DNA from: a virus
Virus record (IMG/VR): IMGVR_UViG_3300032753_002651
Span: 1-33,240 of that record
Direction: 5' to 3' (one strand)
DNA length: 33,240 bases
Below are positions 14,478-20,758 of the stretch, one piece after another. Numbering within the stretch: position 1 is the stretch's first letter; every line of letters begins with the position of its first letter. The position numbers and the translations under genes were made by a program. The notes beneath the pieces were generated by a model that saw nothing but the letters and a program-made list of their open reading frames with translations, ran no database searches and was not told where the DNA came from.

Positions 14478-14834
14478 ATGGCACAGTCCATCAATATCCA
14501 GAAGTTTGCCGCCACCATTGCCGCCGGGGCTTCGCTCAGTGGCGAAGTGGATCTGGGGGCCTGTACGCTGTGCGGCATTGTGCTGCCCGCCGCCCTGAAT
14601 ACGGGCAATCTGTCGTTCCAAGTCAGCGTCGATGGCGGTCTGACATGGTGTGAACTGGCCATGGCCATTGGGGGATATATCAGCTACCCCATGGGCAATT
14701 CGCTTTATCTGGCGGTGGACCCGACCTTGTGGCGTGGGGTCAATGCGCTGAAGGTGCGCACGGGTGCTGCCGCTTCGCCGGTGGTACAGGCCACGCAAGT
14801 AATCATCACCCTGATTGCACGCCCGAATATCTGA
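14478..14834 (+). CDS. Small beta-rich structural protein, 118 aa (possible member of the 15552/27166 family)
   Basis: The strand pattern LCGIVLPAAL..GNLSFQVSVDGGLTWCELAMAI resembles the core of two other proteins in this window (starting 15552 and 27166), where a strand is followed by DGG.NWRDVA or DGINWVDIA. The middle contains SYPMGNSLYLAVDPTLWRGVNALKVRTG and ends in a strand QVIITLIARP. GGAG lies about eight bases before ATG 14478. It is probably a minor head or decoration component, and the shared fold is my inference from the DGG.W motif. Confidence 0.6.
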   Translation: MAQSINIQKFAATIAAGASLSGEVDLGACTLCGIVLPAALNTGNLSFQVSVDGGLTWCELAMAIGGYISYPMGNSLYLAVDPTLWRGVNALKVRTGAAASPVVQATQVIITLIARPNI

Positions 14835-14836
14835 CC

Positions 14837-15538
14837 ATGAGCCTGATCCCCACCTATGCCATCACCAGCGTGGTGACGCCCCCGGCTGGTCTGGATTTAA
14901 CCACTCTGGCCATTTGGAAAGACGATTGGGGCGTAAAAGGAAATGCGGATGATGCCTTTATCCGCCGCACCATTACCCGGTGCAGCATGGCGGCGGCCAA
15001 TTACTGCAATCGGGTGTTCGGGATTGCCACCTATCTGGATGTGATCCGTCTGGAACGCGGTGAAGCCTTGGGCCGGATTGCCAATGGCGAGGCCAGCCCC
15101 ATTGCGGTACGCATGTGGCCGCTGGTGAGCATCCTGTCCGTCACTGAAAACCCGCTCAACGCCGCCGCCGATCTGACCGAAGGCACCGACTTTGAAACCG
15201 ATCTGGGCAAAGGCTTGATCTGCCGTTTGGACGGCAATGGCAATCCCCGCACTTGGCCGATGGTCCAGATCAATGTGGTCTATCAGGCCGGATACGTCTT
15301 GCCCACCGATACCAATGAGGCCGACCGCACCTTGCCGTTCGATATTGAGGATGCGGTGGGCCGCATGGTCTGGTCACGCTATGCCGAACGCCAGCGCGAT
15401 CCGTTCGTGCAAGAAGAATCGGTGGTGGGCGTGGGAACCACCCGTTACATCACCACCACCCCGGACGGCAATCTGTCGCCCGATGTGACCGACATTCTCA
15501 ACAATTACCGGGTGCCGCTGTTGGGCGGCAGTTTATAA
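14837..15538 (+). CDS. Head-tail connector, HK97 gp6-like, 233 aa
   Basis: The first half is helical (DDAFIRRTITRCSMAAANYCNRVFG), followed by beta-strands with LVSILSVTENPLNAAADLTEGTDFETDLGKGLICRL and VQINVVYQAGY. It ends with the DIEDAVGRMVWSRYAERQRDPFVQEE helix and VTDILNNYRVP. This is the pattern of the gp6-like adaptor that binds under the portal. It starts two bases after the preceding stop (ATG 14837). Length and order (after the capsid group, before stopper and terminator) fit the family. Confidence 0.8.
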   Translation: MSLIPTYAITSVVTPPAGLDLTTLAIWKDDWGVKGNADDAFIRRTITRCSMAAANYCNRVFGIATYLDVIRLERGEALGRIANGEASPIAVRMWPLVSILSVTENPLNAAADLTEGTDFETDLGKGLICRLDGNGNPRTWPMVQINVVYQAGYVLPTDTNEADRTLPFDIEDAVGRMVWSRYAERQRDPFVQEESVVGVGTTRYITTTPDGNLSPDVTDILNNYRVPLLGGSL

Positions 15539-15551
15539 GGAAGGACCGCAT

Positions 15552-15959
15552 ATGGACAATGCCGGAACCTATAGCTTTGCCGCCTCGGTCACCAATGCGG
15601 CCACTCAGGTGACGACCGCCATCACCGATCTGGATGGCATGCTGGCTGCCACCATCGAGTTCCAGTTCCTGTACGGGCAAGGTGGGGCAAGCTGCGACGG
15701 CTATCTGCAAGTGTCCTTTGACGGTGGGGCCAATTACCGCGATGTGGCCCATGCCGCCTTCAGCACGGCCTCGGCCATCAAAACCTTCAATGTCTCCGGT
15801 CTGACCCCGCACATTGCCCCCATCACCCCGACCGATGGGGCCTTGGATGCCGACAGTGCGGTGGATGGCATGCTTGGCCCCATCTGGCGCTTAAAAACCA
15901 TCTCCACCGGGACATATGGCGGCTCCACCCAATTGGTGGTAAGGCTGACGGCACGATGA
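15552..15959 (+). CDS. Beta-rich structural protein, 135 aa, paralogue of the 27166 gene
   Basis: A small beta-sandwich protein with no catalytic motif. From about residue 35 it aligns along its length with the protein starting at 27166. Shared landmarks are FLYG/FAYV, a FDGG/IDG turn before YRDVA or WVDIA, STASA..FNVSG beside TSSALQLVNVSG, and an end in STGTYGGSTQLVVRLTAR beside SVGTYGAGTTMAIDIKAR. AAGGAAGG lies a few bases before ATG 15552, and the end overlaps the next start in ATGA. It sits between two head-tail connector genes, so it is probably an accessory neck or decoration protein. Confidence 0.65.
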   Translation: MDNAGTYSFAASVTNAATQVTTAITDLDGMLAATIEFQFLYGQGGASCDGYLQVSFDGGANYRDVAHAAFSTASAIKTFNVSGLTPHIAPITPTDGALDADSAVDGMLGPIWRLKTISTGTYGGSTQLVVRLTAR

Positions 15960-16348
15960 CTCCAACCCAAGCGATTGCGGCTTTAGACCGGGCACTGGCA
16001 GCGTCCGGCGAAGATGCCATTCTCACCCGCAACATCGGCACCAGCGCCACCCAAGTGCCGGTGTCGGTCAAAGTGCGCGTCAAGACCTATGGCTATAAGC
16101 CGCAGGCTCTCTATCCCGGCAGCCCCATTCAGCAAGGCGACATGCAGGTCATCTTGTCCCCCACCCAGATCAATGCGGCCCAATGGCCCGGCGGGGTTGC
16201 AGCCCAACCGGGCGCACTGGACCCGCGCATTCCGGTCAAAAGCGACCGGCTGACCATTGGCGGCCACGTCTATCAGGTCCAAGCCGTCGCCGATGTCAGC
16301 CGCATTCGGGGCCATATCGTCCGGTTTGAGCTACAGGTGCGCGGATGA
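15956..16348 (+). CDS. Head-tail joining protein (stopper/adaptor-like), 130 aa
   Basis: A beta-barrel-like protein, VKVRVKTYGYKPQALYPGSPIQQGDMQVILSPTQIN, then RIPVKSDRLTIGGHVYQVQAVADV and a closing strand. This is the pattern of the phage head-tail stopper proteins (SPP1 gp16/HK97 gp7-like), which seal the connector after DNA packaging. It starts in an ATGA overlap with the preceding gene and ends in an ATGA overlap with the tail terminator. The tight coupling and the order connector, stopper, terminator support the assignment more than any single motif. Confidence 0.7.
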   Translation: MTPTQAIAALDRALAASGEDAILTRNIGTSATQVPVSVKVRVKTYGYKPQALYPGSPIQQGDMQVILSPTQINAAQWPGGVAAQPGALDPRIPVKSDRLTIGGHVYQVQAVADVSRIRGHIVRFELQVRG

Positions 16349-16767
16349 GCCTTGCCGTGGTCAATGCCGTCAAAGCCCAATCCCTGGCCTTTACCGATTG
16401 CCCCATCTTCTGGCCCAACGAAACCATCGCCAAACCCACCGATGCCAATGGCAATCCCGCCCCCTTTGTTCTGGCCGACTTCACCACCCTTCGCAGCGAG
16501 ATCATCGCCATTGGAGCCGGGCCGGGAACCCATGCCTTACGCGATGACGGTTTTATCCGCTTCCATATCTTCGTCCCGGAAAACACCGGCATTGATATGG
16601 CTCTGGGCTTGGCCGACAGCCTCGCCACCCTGTTCCGGGGCATTGCTCCCATAACCGGCCTGCAAACACTGGCCCCGTCGCCGCCCGATAGCGGCGCTCA
16701 ATCCGATGACGGCCTCTATTACGGCGTGTCGTTCTCGGTGCCATATTATTACCTTTATCAAGGATAA
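16345..16767 (+). CDS. Tail terminator protein (gpU-like), 140 aa
   Basis: The pattern VNAVKAQSLAFTDCPIFWPNETIAKPTD near the start and GFIRFHIFVPENTGIDMALGLADSLATLFRG in the middle, then a late strand GVSFSVPYYYLYQG, fits the tail terminator/DUF4128-like fold. Hexamers of it cap the finished tail tube and join it to the head. It starts in an ATGA overlap with the stopper gene and precedes the tail tube gene, the standard place for it. Confidence comes from both the sequence and the order. Confidence 0.75.
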   Translation: MSLAVVNAVKAQSLAFTDCPIFWPNETIAKPTDANGNPAPFVLADFTTLRSEIIAIGAGPGTHALRDDGFIRFHIFVPENTGIDMALGLADSLATLFRGIAPITGLQTLAPSPPDSGAQSDDGLYYGVSFSVPYYYLYQG

Positions 16768-16771
16768 GCCC

Positions 16772-16984
16772 ATGCGCAGCTTCAGGATCAACACCCCGTT
16801 CACCGCGTTTGAACGGGATTACCCCCACACGCGCCTGCTGATCGAAGACGATCTGGCCTGCTGGCCGGAAGACGGACGCGAGCAGAAACTGGCCGAACTG
16901 ATCGCCACCGGGCGCATTACCCCGGAACCGGTTGTGGTCCCGGCACCGGAGGCTGCTCCGGTCGTGCCGCCGCAGGCGGGATAA
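16772..16984 (+). CDS. Small hypothetical protein before the tail tube, 70 aa
   Basis: A 70-aa acidic protein with a basic first ten residues (MRSFRINTPF) and a Pro/Val/Ala-rich tail (PEPVVVPAPEAAPVVPPQAG). AAGGATAAGCCC precedes ATG 16772, and the gene lies four bases after the tail terminator. I do not recognise it. Repeat copy C begins four bases after its stop. Confidence 0.6.
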   Translation: MRSFRINTPFTAFERDYPHTRLLIEDDLACWPEDGREQKLAELIATGRITPEPVVVPAPEAAPVVPPQAG

Positions 16985-16987
16985 TAT

Positions 16988-17094
16988 ATGGGCTGCCGCC
17001 CATGCCCGCTCAGGGACTCGTCCCTGAACCCATGATTTATTAAAAAATGAGGTTTGGAGGCCGCGCCTCCAATTGGGCTTGGGCGAAAGCCCAA
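16988..17094 (+). repeat. Multi-hairpin intergenic element, copy C
   Basis: Hairpins in order are ATGGGC-TGCC-GCCCAT (16988-17003), CAGGGA-CTCG-TCCCTG (17011-17026), TGGAGGC-CGC-GCCTCCA (17055-17071) and TTGGGC-GAAA-GCCCAA (17079-17094). Between the second and third is an AT-rich centre flanked by AACC and GGTT. The last hairpin has a GNRA-type loop. Loops TGCC and CTCG are identical to those of copy A read in its own orientation, while the stems differ by paired changes. Confidence 0.88.
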
Positions 17095-17165
17095 TAATCA
17101 CCTTCCTTTTCCAAACCATCCAATGGACGGCGCACAGCGTCGGCACCACACAGGGGGCTTTTGTC

Positions 17166-18407
17166 ATGGTTGCATCAACCGGCATTTTTAAGAAGATCGC
17201 GTTCCTTCAGGAAACCTCGTTCGGGGTGCTGCCATCGCCGACCACGGGCGGGCAATATCTGCGCCGCCAGCAATCCACTTTGGGCACCGAGGCGCAGTTC
17301 TTTAAATCCCAAGAAATCAACTTTGACCGTCAGCTTCGGGATAACCGCAAGGGCACCAAGATGGTCAAAGGCGACATGACCGGCGAACTGTCGCCCGGCA
17401 CCTATCAGCAATTCTTGATGGCCCTGCTGGGCGCTCCGGCCACCACTGCCGCTGCGACCATTACCCTGACCGATGTGACCGCTGCTGCCACTGCACCCGG
17501 CAGTTTTACGACCGTGGCAGGCAACTTCCTGACTGCCGGGTTCAAGATCGGCGACATCGTGCGCTGTTCCGGTTGGACCACCACCGGGGCCGCCAACAAT
17601 GCCCGCAATTACCGCATCAGTGCCCTGACCGCCACCATCATGACGGTGGGAACGCCTACCACCGGCGCGGCAGGCAAGCCGGAGGCGGTGGTGGCCAAGG
17701 CCGCCGGTGACAGCGTGACCATCGCGGTGGTGGGCAAAAAGGCCATGACACCGCAATCCGGTCTGTCCGACACCTCCTTCACCATTGAAAACTGGTATTC
17801 CGACAACGGCTTCTCGGAAGTCATGCTGGGCTGCAAGCCGGTCAGTTTTTCACTGAACGCTCCGTCCACCGCCATTGCCACCGGCAAGTTCTCGTTCATT
17901 GGTCAGGACATGGTGACCGGCACCAGTCAGGTGCTGGTTGCGCCCAACGCCTTGACCACCTCCGGTCTGCTGGCCGGGGTCAATGGCTCGTTGATGGTGG
18001 CCGGAACCGACTTTGCCACCATCACCGCCCTGACCTTGAACATCAACGGCAACCACACCACCGAATCCGTGGTCGGCTCCATGGCCACGCCCGGCGTGTT
18101 CCCCGGTATCTTGGACGTATCGGGCACGGTCACGGCGCTGTTCGCCGACACCATCTTCCGCGATGCCTTCATTCAAGAAACCGACTACATCGACCTTCAC
18201 GCCAAGCTGGTCACGTCGCAGGCGCTGAACTCGGATTTTATCTCGTTCAACATTCCGCGCATGAAGTTCACCTCGGCCTCCAAGTCCGACAAATCCGGGG
18301 CGATCACCGGCACCTACAACTTCCAAGGCGCATTGAATGTTGCCGGTGGGCCGGGCACGGCCACCGACATTTGCACCGTGTCCGTTCAGGATTCGCTGTT
18401 CGTCTAA
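17166..18407 (+). CDS. Phage tail tube protein, 413 aa
   Basis: The opening MVASTGIFKKIAFLQETSFGVLPSPTTGGQYLRRQ, followed by SQEINFDRQLRDNRKGTKMVKGDMTGELSPGTYQQFLMALLG, is typical of siphovirus tail tube proteins: a short arm, then the tube beta-sandwich. The rest contains repeated Thr/Ala/Gly-rich strands (MTPQSGLSDTSFTIENWYSDNGFSEVMLGCKPVSFSL) and ends in a long loop and strand (KSGAITGTYNFQGALNVAGG). GGGGG lies eight bases before ATG 17166; the in-frame start at 17073 would begin inside repeat copy C. It is large for a tube protein, suggesting an added surface domain. Confidence 0.85.
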   Translation: MVASTGIFKKIAFLQETSFGVLPSPTTGGQYLRRQQSTLGTEAQFFKSQEINFDRQLRDNRKGTKMVKGDMTGELSPGTYQQFLMALLGAPATTAAATITLTDVTAAATAPGSFTTVAGNFLTAGFKIGDIVRCSGWTTTGAANNARNYRISALTATIMTVGTPTTGAAGKPEAVVAKAAGDSVTIAVVGKKAMTPQSGLSDTSFTIENWYSDNGFSEVMLGCKPVSFSLNAPSTAIATGKFSFIGQDMVTGTSQVLVAPNALTTSGLLAGVNGSLMVAGTDFATITALTLNINGNHTTESVVGSMATPGVFPGILDVSGTVTALFADTIFRDAFIQETDYIDLHAKLVTSQALNSDFISFNIPRMKFTSASKSDKSGAITGTYNFQGALNVAGGPGTATDICTVSVQDSLFV

Positions 18408-18431
18408 TCCCCAACAAACCAAGAGGTCACA

Positions 18432-18893
18432 ATGTCTCGTAAAGCTGAAACCGCCCCGGCGGCGTTCGATCTGGCGTCGGTGCGGCGCGTGGATATGGTT
18501 GAACTGATCATCAAACATCCGGTCACGGGAGCCGCCACCGATTGGATCTGGCGCATTGCCGGGCCGAGCCACAGCAAAACCGTTGAACATGCCGAAAGCA
18601 TCCAACGCCGACGTTTGGACGAGGAACGGGCCAAGGAACAGGCCCGCGTCAATGGTAAGAAGTGGAAGGCCACCGAAAAAGACCCGGACGAGATCCGGCT
18701 GGAAAACGTCAAGGGCATTGCCGCCCGTGTCATCGACTTCACACCCGTGCAGATGAATGGCACCAACATCGATTACTCCCCCGACGTTGCCCTCAAGCTG
18801 CTGGCCGATCCGGCCTATGACTGGCTGTTGGGTCAGGTCATCGAACTGATCACGGACGATCAGGCTTTTTTTCCCGTATCGGCGAAGATTTAA
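18432..18893 (+). CDS. Tail assembly chaperone (gpG-like), 153 aa
   Basis: A charged, largely helical protein with a beta N-terminal part (RRVDMVELIIKHPVTGAATDWIWRIAG), a very basic helix (RRRLDEERAKEQARVNGKKW) and the conserved-looking end DPAYDWLLGQVIELITDDQAFF. It occupies the standard place between the tail tube and tape measure genes. The last codons before the stop carry a T7 slippery run, so a share of ribosomes should continue in the -1 frame (see the 18432-19252 entry). The unshifted product would coat the tape measure during tail assembly. Confidence 0.8.
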   Translation: MSRKAETAPAAFDLASVRRVDMVELIIKHPVTGAATDWIWRIAGPSHSKTVEHAESIQRRRLDEERAKEQARVNGKKWKATEKDPDEIRLENVKGIAARVIDFTPVQMNGTNIDYSPDVALKLLADPAYDWLLGQVIELITDDQAFFPVSAKI

Positions 18894-19252
18894 TCCGCTT
18901 CGCCGAATACACCTTCTGGCTGGCCAAGCCGCAAGAGGATGGTTCCCCCTTGAAGGACCATCTTCTTGCCGGGGCGCGGCAGGGTCACGCGACGGCTTTG
19001 CATTGGCTGTCCAGTGGCCCGCCGTTACCGCCAGCGGTGGCGCATATCTGGGCGGCATTTATCAGGCTGCATAACCGGCGGGGCGGTGGTATGGGGCCTG
19101 CGCCATTGATGTGGACGGAGATTGAGGCGTTTGCCCGGCTGACCGGGGCATCGTTCGATCCGTGGGAACTGGAGCTGATCGAGGCGCTGGACAATGTCTT
19201 TGCGCGGGTGCGCAATGATGACGGGTTCGAGTTTTTTGCCGATGAGGCGTAG
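18432..19252 (+). CDS. Tail assembly chaperone fusion (gpGT-like) by -1 frameshift, 273 aa predicted
   Basis: Translation reads residues 1-147 in frame with the 18432 gene, slips one base back on T TTT TTT (18866-18872) and continues SRIGEDLIRFAEYTFWLAKP... to a stop at 19250-19252. The -1 frame is open all the way from the slip site. It has no AUG or convincing ribosome site of its own near its beginning; its first candidate start is a TTG at 18950. This is the G-T arrangement of lambda-like tails, where the T part recruits the tube protein to the tape measure-chaperone complex. Frameshifting is predicted, not shown. Confidence 0.8.
18866..18905 (+). promoter_or_regulatory. Programmed -1 ribosomal frameshift site (slippery heptamer plus hairpin)
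   Basis: The heptamer TTTTTTT (18866-18872) is in the correct X XXY YYZ phase relative to the reading frame (GCT TTT TTT). A 7-nt spacer follows, then an 8-bp perfect hairpin CGGCGAAG (18880-18887)/CTTCGCCG (18898-18905) with a 10-nt loop that carries the zero-frame TAA. Slippery run, spacing, hairpin and a stop just downstream are the full set expected of such sites. Confidence 0.85.
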
Positions 19253-19284
19253 CGCTGGGCAAACCGTGCGGTTCGATGTTGAAT

Positions 19285-19309
19285 ATCCTGCGTTTTTCTG
19301 TAGGATTTT
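19285..19309 (+). terminator. Weak hairpin with T-run after the chaperone genes
   Basis: ATCCTGC (19285-19291) can pair with GTAGGAT (19300-19306) with one G-T pair, followed by TTT. It is a poor terminator on its own but lies 33 bases past the chaperone stop. The same stretch could be read as a promoter (TTGAAT 19279-19284, 16-bp spacer, TAGGAT 19301-19306) for the next gene, so its role is unclear. Confidence 0.2.
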
Positions 19310-19393
19310 CCTCACAAAGAATCTCCGGATCATCCGTGATGACTGGGGTTGTTGTGGGTCGGGGTAGTGTCCCGTCTGCGCTTTCTCTCAAGG

Positions 19394-19422
19394 GGCACCC
19401 TGCTCGCGTGGGTGCCTTTTTT
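19394..19422 (+). terminator. Strong intrinsic terminator before the PBECR-like gene
   Basis: GGCACCC (19394-19400) pairs perfectly with GGGTGCC (19410-19416) around a 9-nt loop and is followed by TTTTTT (19417-19422). It ends 28 bases before the TTG start of the next gene. It could end the head/tail-tube transcript, or act as an attenuator for the toxin-like gene behind it. Confidence 0.8.
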
Positions 19423-19450
19423 GCGTCTGCCGGTGCGTAGGAGATAGTTT

Positions 19451-19930
19451 TTGTATTTTCTGAAGACGAGCAAGGGTGAAATTGACTTTGGCTCGATTGA
19501 TGTCACCACGGCAGAGGCCCTTGCGATCCCGCATGGTCCCATTCGCTTGCTCAGTGGAGATAAGAAGTTCGGTCATGCCCACGTCACAGGCAACACCGAC
19601 AGAATGAGAAAGCTGTCGGGACTGGGATTCCATGATTTTTGCGTGTTTGCCGAACTTGTCGCAGAAAATTACACAGACATCGCTCCGGGAGACCCTGCTG
19701 ACAGACAGGTAATCATCCACTACCACCGGGGATACGGCCTGAGACTCATTCTCCAGCCAATTTTCGATGAAGTTGATGGCTTTTATTGGAGCATCGTCAC
19801 CGGAATTCCTGGGCGAAAATCCCAACCAGGGGGCGTGTACACCGTGCTTAGGGAGCAGCCCGCAGCCGCAACACAAGGCCCGACGGCAAATACCACCCGG
19901 CCAATCCTCACACTCAAAAAGACAACTTAA
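19451..19930 (+). CDS. Candidate phage barnase/EndoU/RelE-like (PBECR) nuclease, 159 aa
   Basis: The arrangement GPIRLLSGDKKFGHAHV (29-45), a helical stretch, FAELVAENYTDI (66-77), then GLRLILQPIF and a strand FYWSIVTGIPGRK (111-123) resembles the PBECR nuclease domains found in phage MuF proteins and stand-alone phage toxins: a G.AHI-type histidine, an EN.T.I helix end, and a Y.VVTA-type strand. His42 and His44 would be catalytic candidates. The start is TTG at 19451 with GGAG seven bases before it. Base composition is lower in GC than the tail genes on both sides, and the gene splits the usual chaperone-tape measure order, so it looks like inserted cargo. The family call is tentative, from pattern memory only. 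Confidence 0.4.
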   Translation: MYFLKTSKGEIDFGSIDVTTAEALAIPHGPIRLLSGDKKFGHAHVTGNTDRMRKLSGLGFHDFCVFAELVAENYTDIAPGDPADRQVIIHYHRGYGLRLILQPIFDEVDGFYWSIVTGIPGRKSQPGGVYTVLREQPAAATQGPTANTTRPILTLKKTT

Positions 19931-19969
19931 CAAAGTCGAGTGTAGGTGCGAAACCCTACCAACTGCTAC

Positions 19970-19986
19970 CGGAGCAGCTCCGTTTT
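19970..19986 (+). terminator. Weak hairpin with T4 after the PBECR-like gene
   Basis: CGGAG (19970-19974) and CTCCG (19978-19982) form a 5-bp stem with a 3-nt loop, followed by TTTT. It lies 40 bases after the gene's stop and is a modest terminator candidate. The remainder of the 19931-20117 gap shows nothing else I can name. Confidence 0.3.
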
Positions 19987-20117
19987 GAGGAAATATTGTC
20001 AGCCTTGCGGCCCGGTGACAATTAACCCTAACGCGTACACGGAACCCGACCTCAGAGGATATTGTACCGCCATACCCACTCAGGTGCAATATCATTCGGA
20101 ATGAAGGATAACCCCAA

Positions 20118-20747
20118 TTGCCCACCCCCATCTTCCAACGCCTTCAGGCGCGGATAGATGGCCTTGGCGATTCTGCGGTTAAGCAATTCATCGACTTCGC
20201 CGCCGAAAAACGCGACGAGGTTCTGGCGGAGGGCCGAGCCACCTCGGTGACGACCTATGTCAATGGCCGCGAGGGTGCGGCGTTGGAAACCGCCACTGTC
20301 CCCGGCGTGATCCGCTTCGAGTTCGGCTATCTGGATTATGTGATCGACGCCATCTGGGAGCTGTTGGTTCAGCAGAGTCCGTACCGGGATAAACGGGATG
20401 GAGCCAATCCTCCGACCCATTACCGGGATGAGCATTTGTTGCTGGTCAACGGACAGGAAGTGGTGCCGCCCATTCAGCAAATCCCCCGTGATGCCGAAAT
20501 CGCCTTCGTCAATGTCCAGCCCTATGCCCGCAAGATCGAAAAGGGCTTTTCGGCGCAGGCCCCGAACGGGGTTTATCAGCAGGTGGCGCGGCTGGCCAAT
20601 ACTCGGTTCGGCAATCTGGTCAGCGTGACCTACACCTGGCTGCAAATCACCGGGGCGGGTCCGTCCGGCCCGGCCTCGCGGCACAGAACACGGCGTCAAA
20701 AGGCGCAAGACGATAACTTTCCGGCCATCATTTTCAAAAGCCTTTAG
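20118..20747 (+). CDS. Tail-completion-like (HK97 gp10-type) protein, 209 aa
   Basis: The motif PYARKIEKGFSAQAPNGVYQQVARLANTRFGNLVSVTYTWLQI resembles the YA..IE.G.S..AP.G segment of HK97 gp10/neck-type proteins, which sit at the head-tail junction. The N-terminal part is helical (DGLGDSAVKQFIDFAAEKRDEVLAEGRA). In most phages that protein lies upstream of the tail terminator, so its place just before the tape measure is unusual. The start is taken as TTG 20118: a stop (20109-20111) lies just before it in frame, and AAGGA lies nine bases upstream. It is followed 11 bases later by the tape measure gene. Confidence 0.55.
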   Translation: MPTPIFQRLQARIDGLGDSAVKQFIDFAAEKRDEVLAEGRATSVTTYVNGREGAALETATVPGVIRFEFGYLDYVIDAIWELLVQQSPYRDKRDGANPPTHYRDEHLLLVNGQEVVPPIQQIPRDAEIAFVNVQPYARKIEKGFSAQAPNGVYQQVARLANTRFGNLVSVTYTWLQITGAGPSGPASRHRTRRQKAQDDNFPAIIFKSL

Positions 20748-20758
20748 GGACCAGCAGC

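Noticed and set aside
18950-19252. Separate TTG-started gene after the tail chaperone
   Set aside because: The same frame is open back to the slippery run with sequence of good protein character before the TTG, and no ribosome site precedes it; it is better explained as the frameshift extension.
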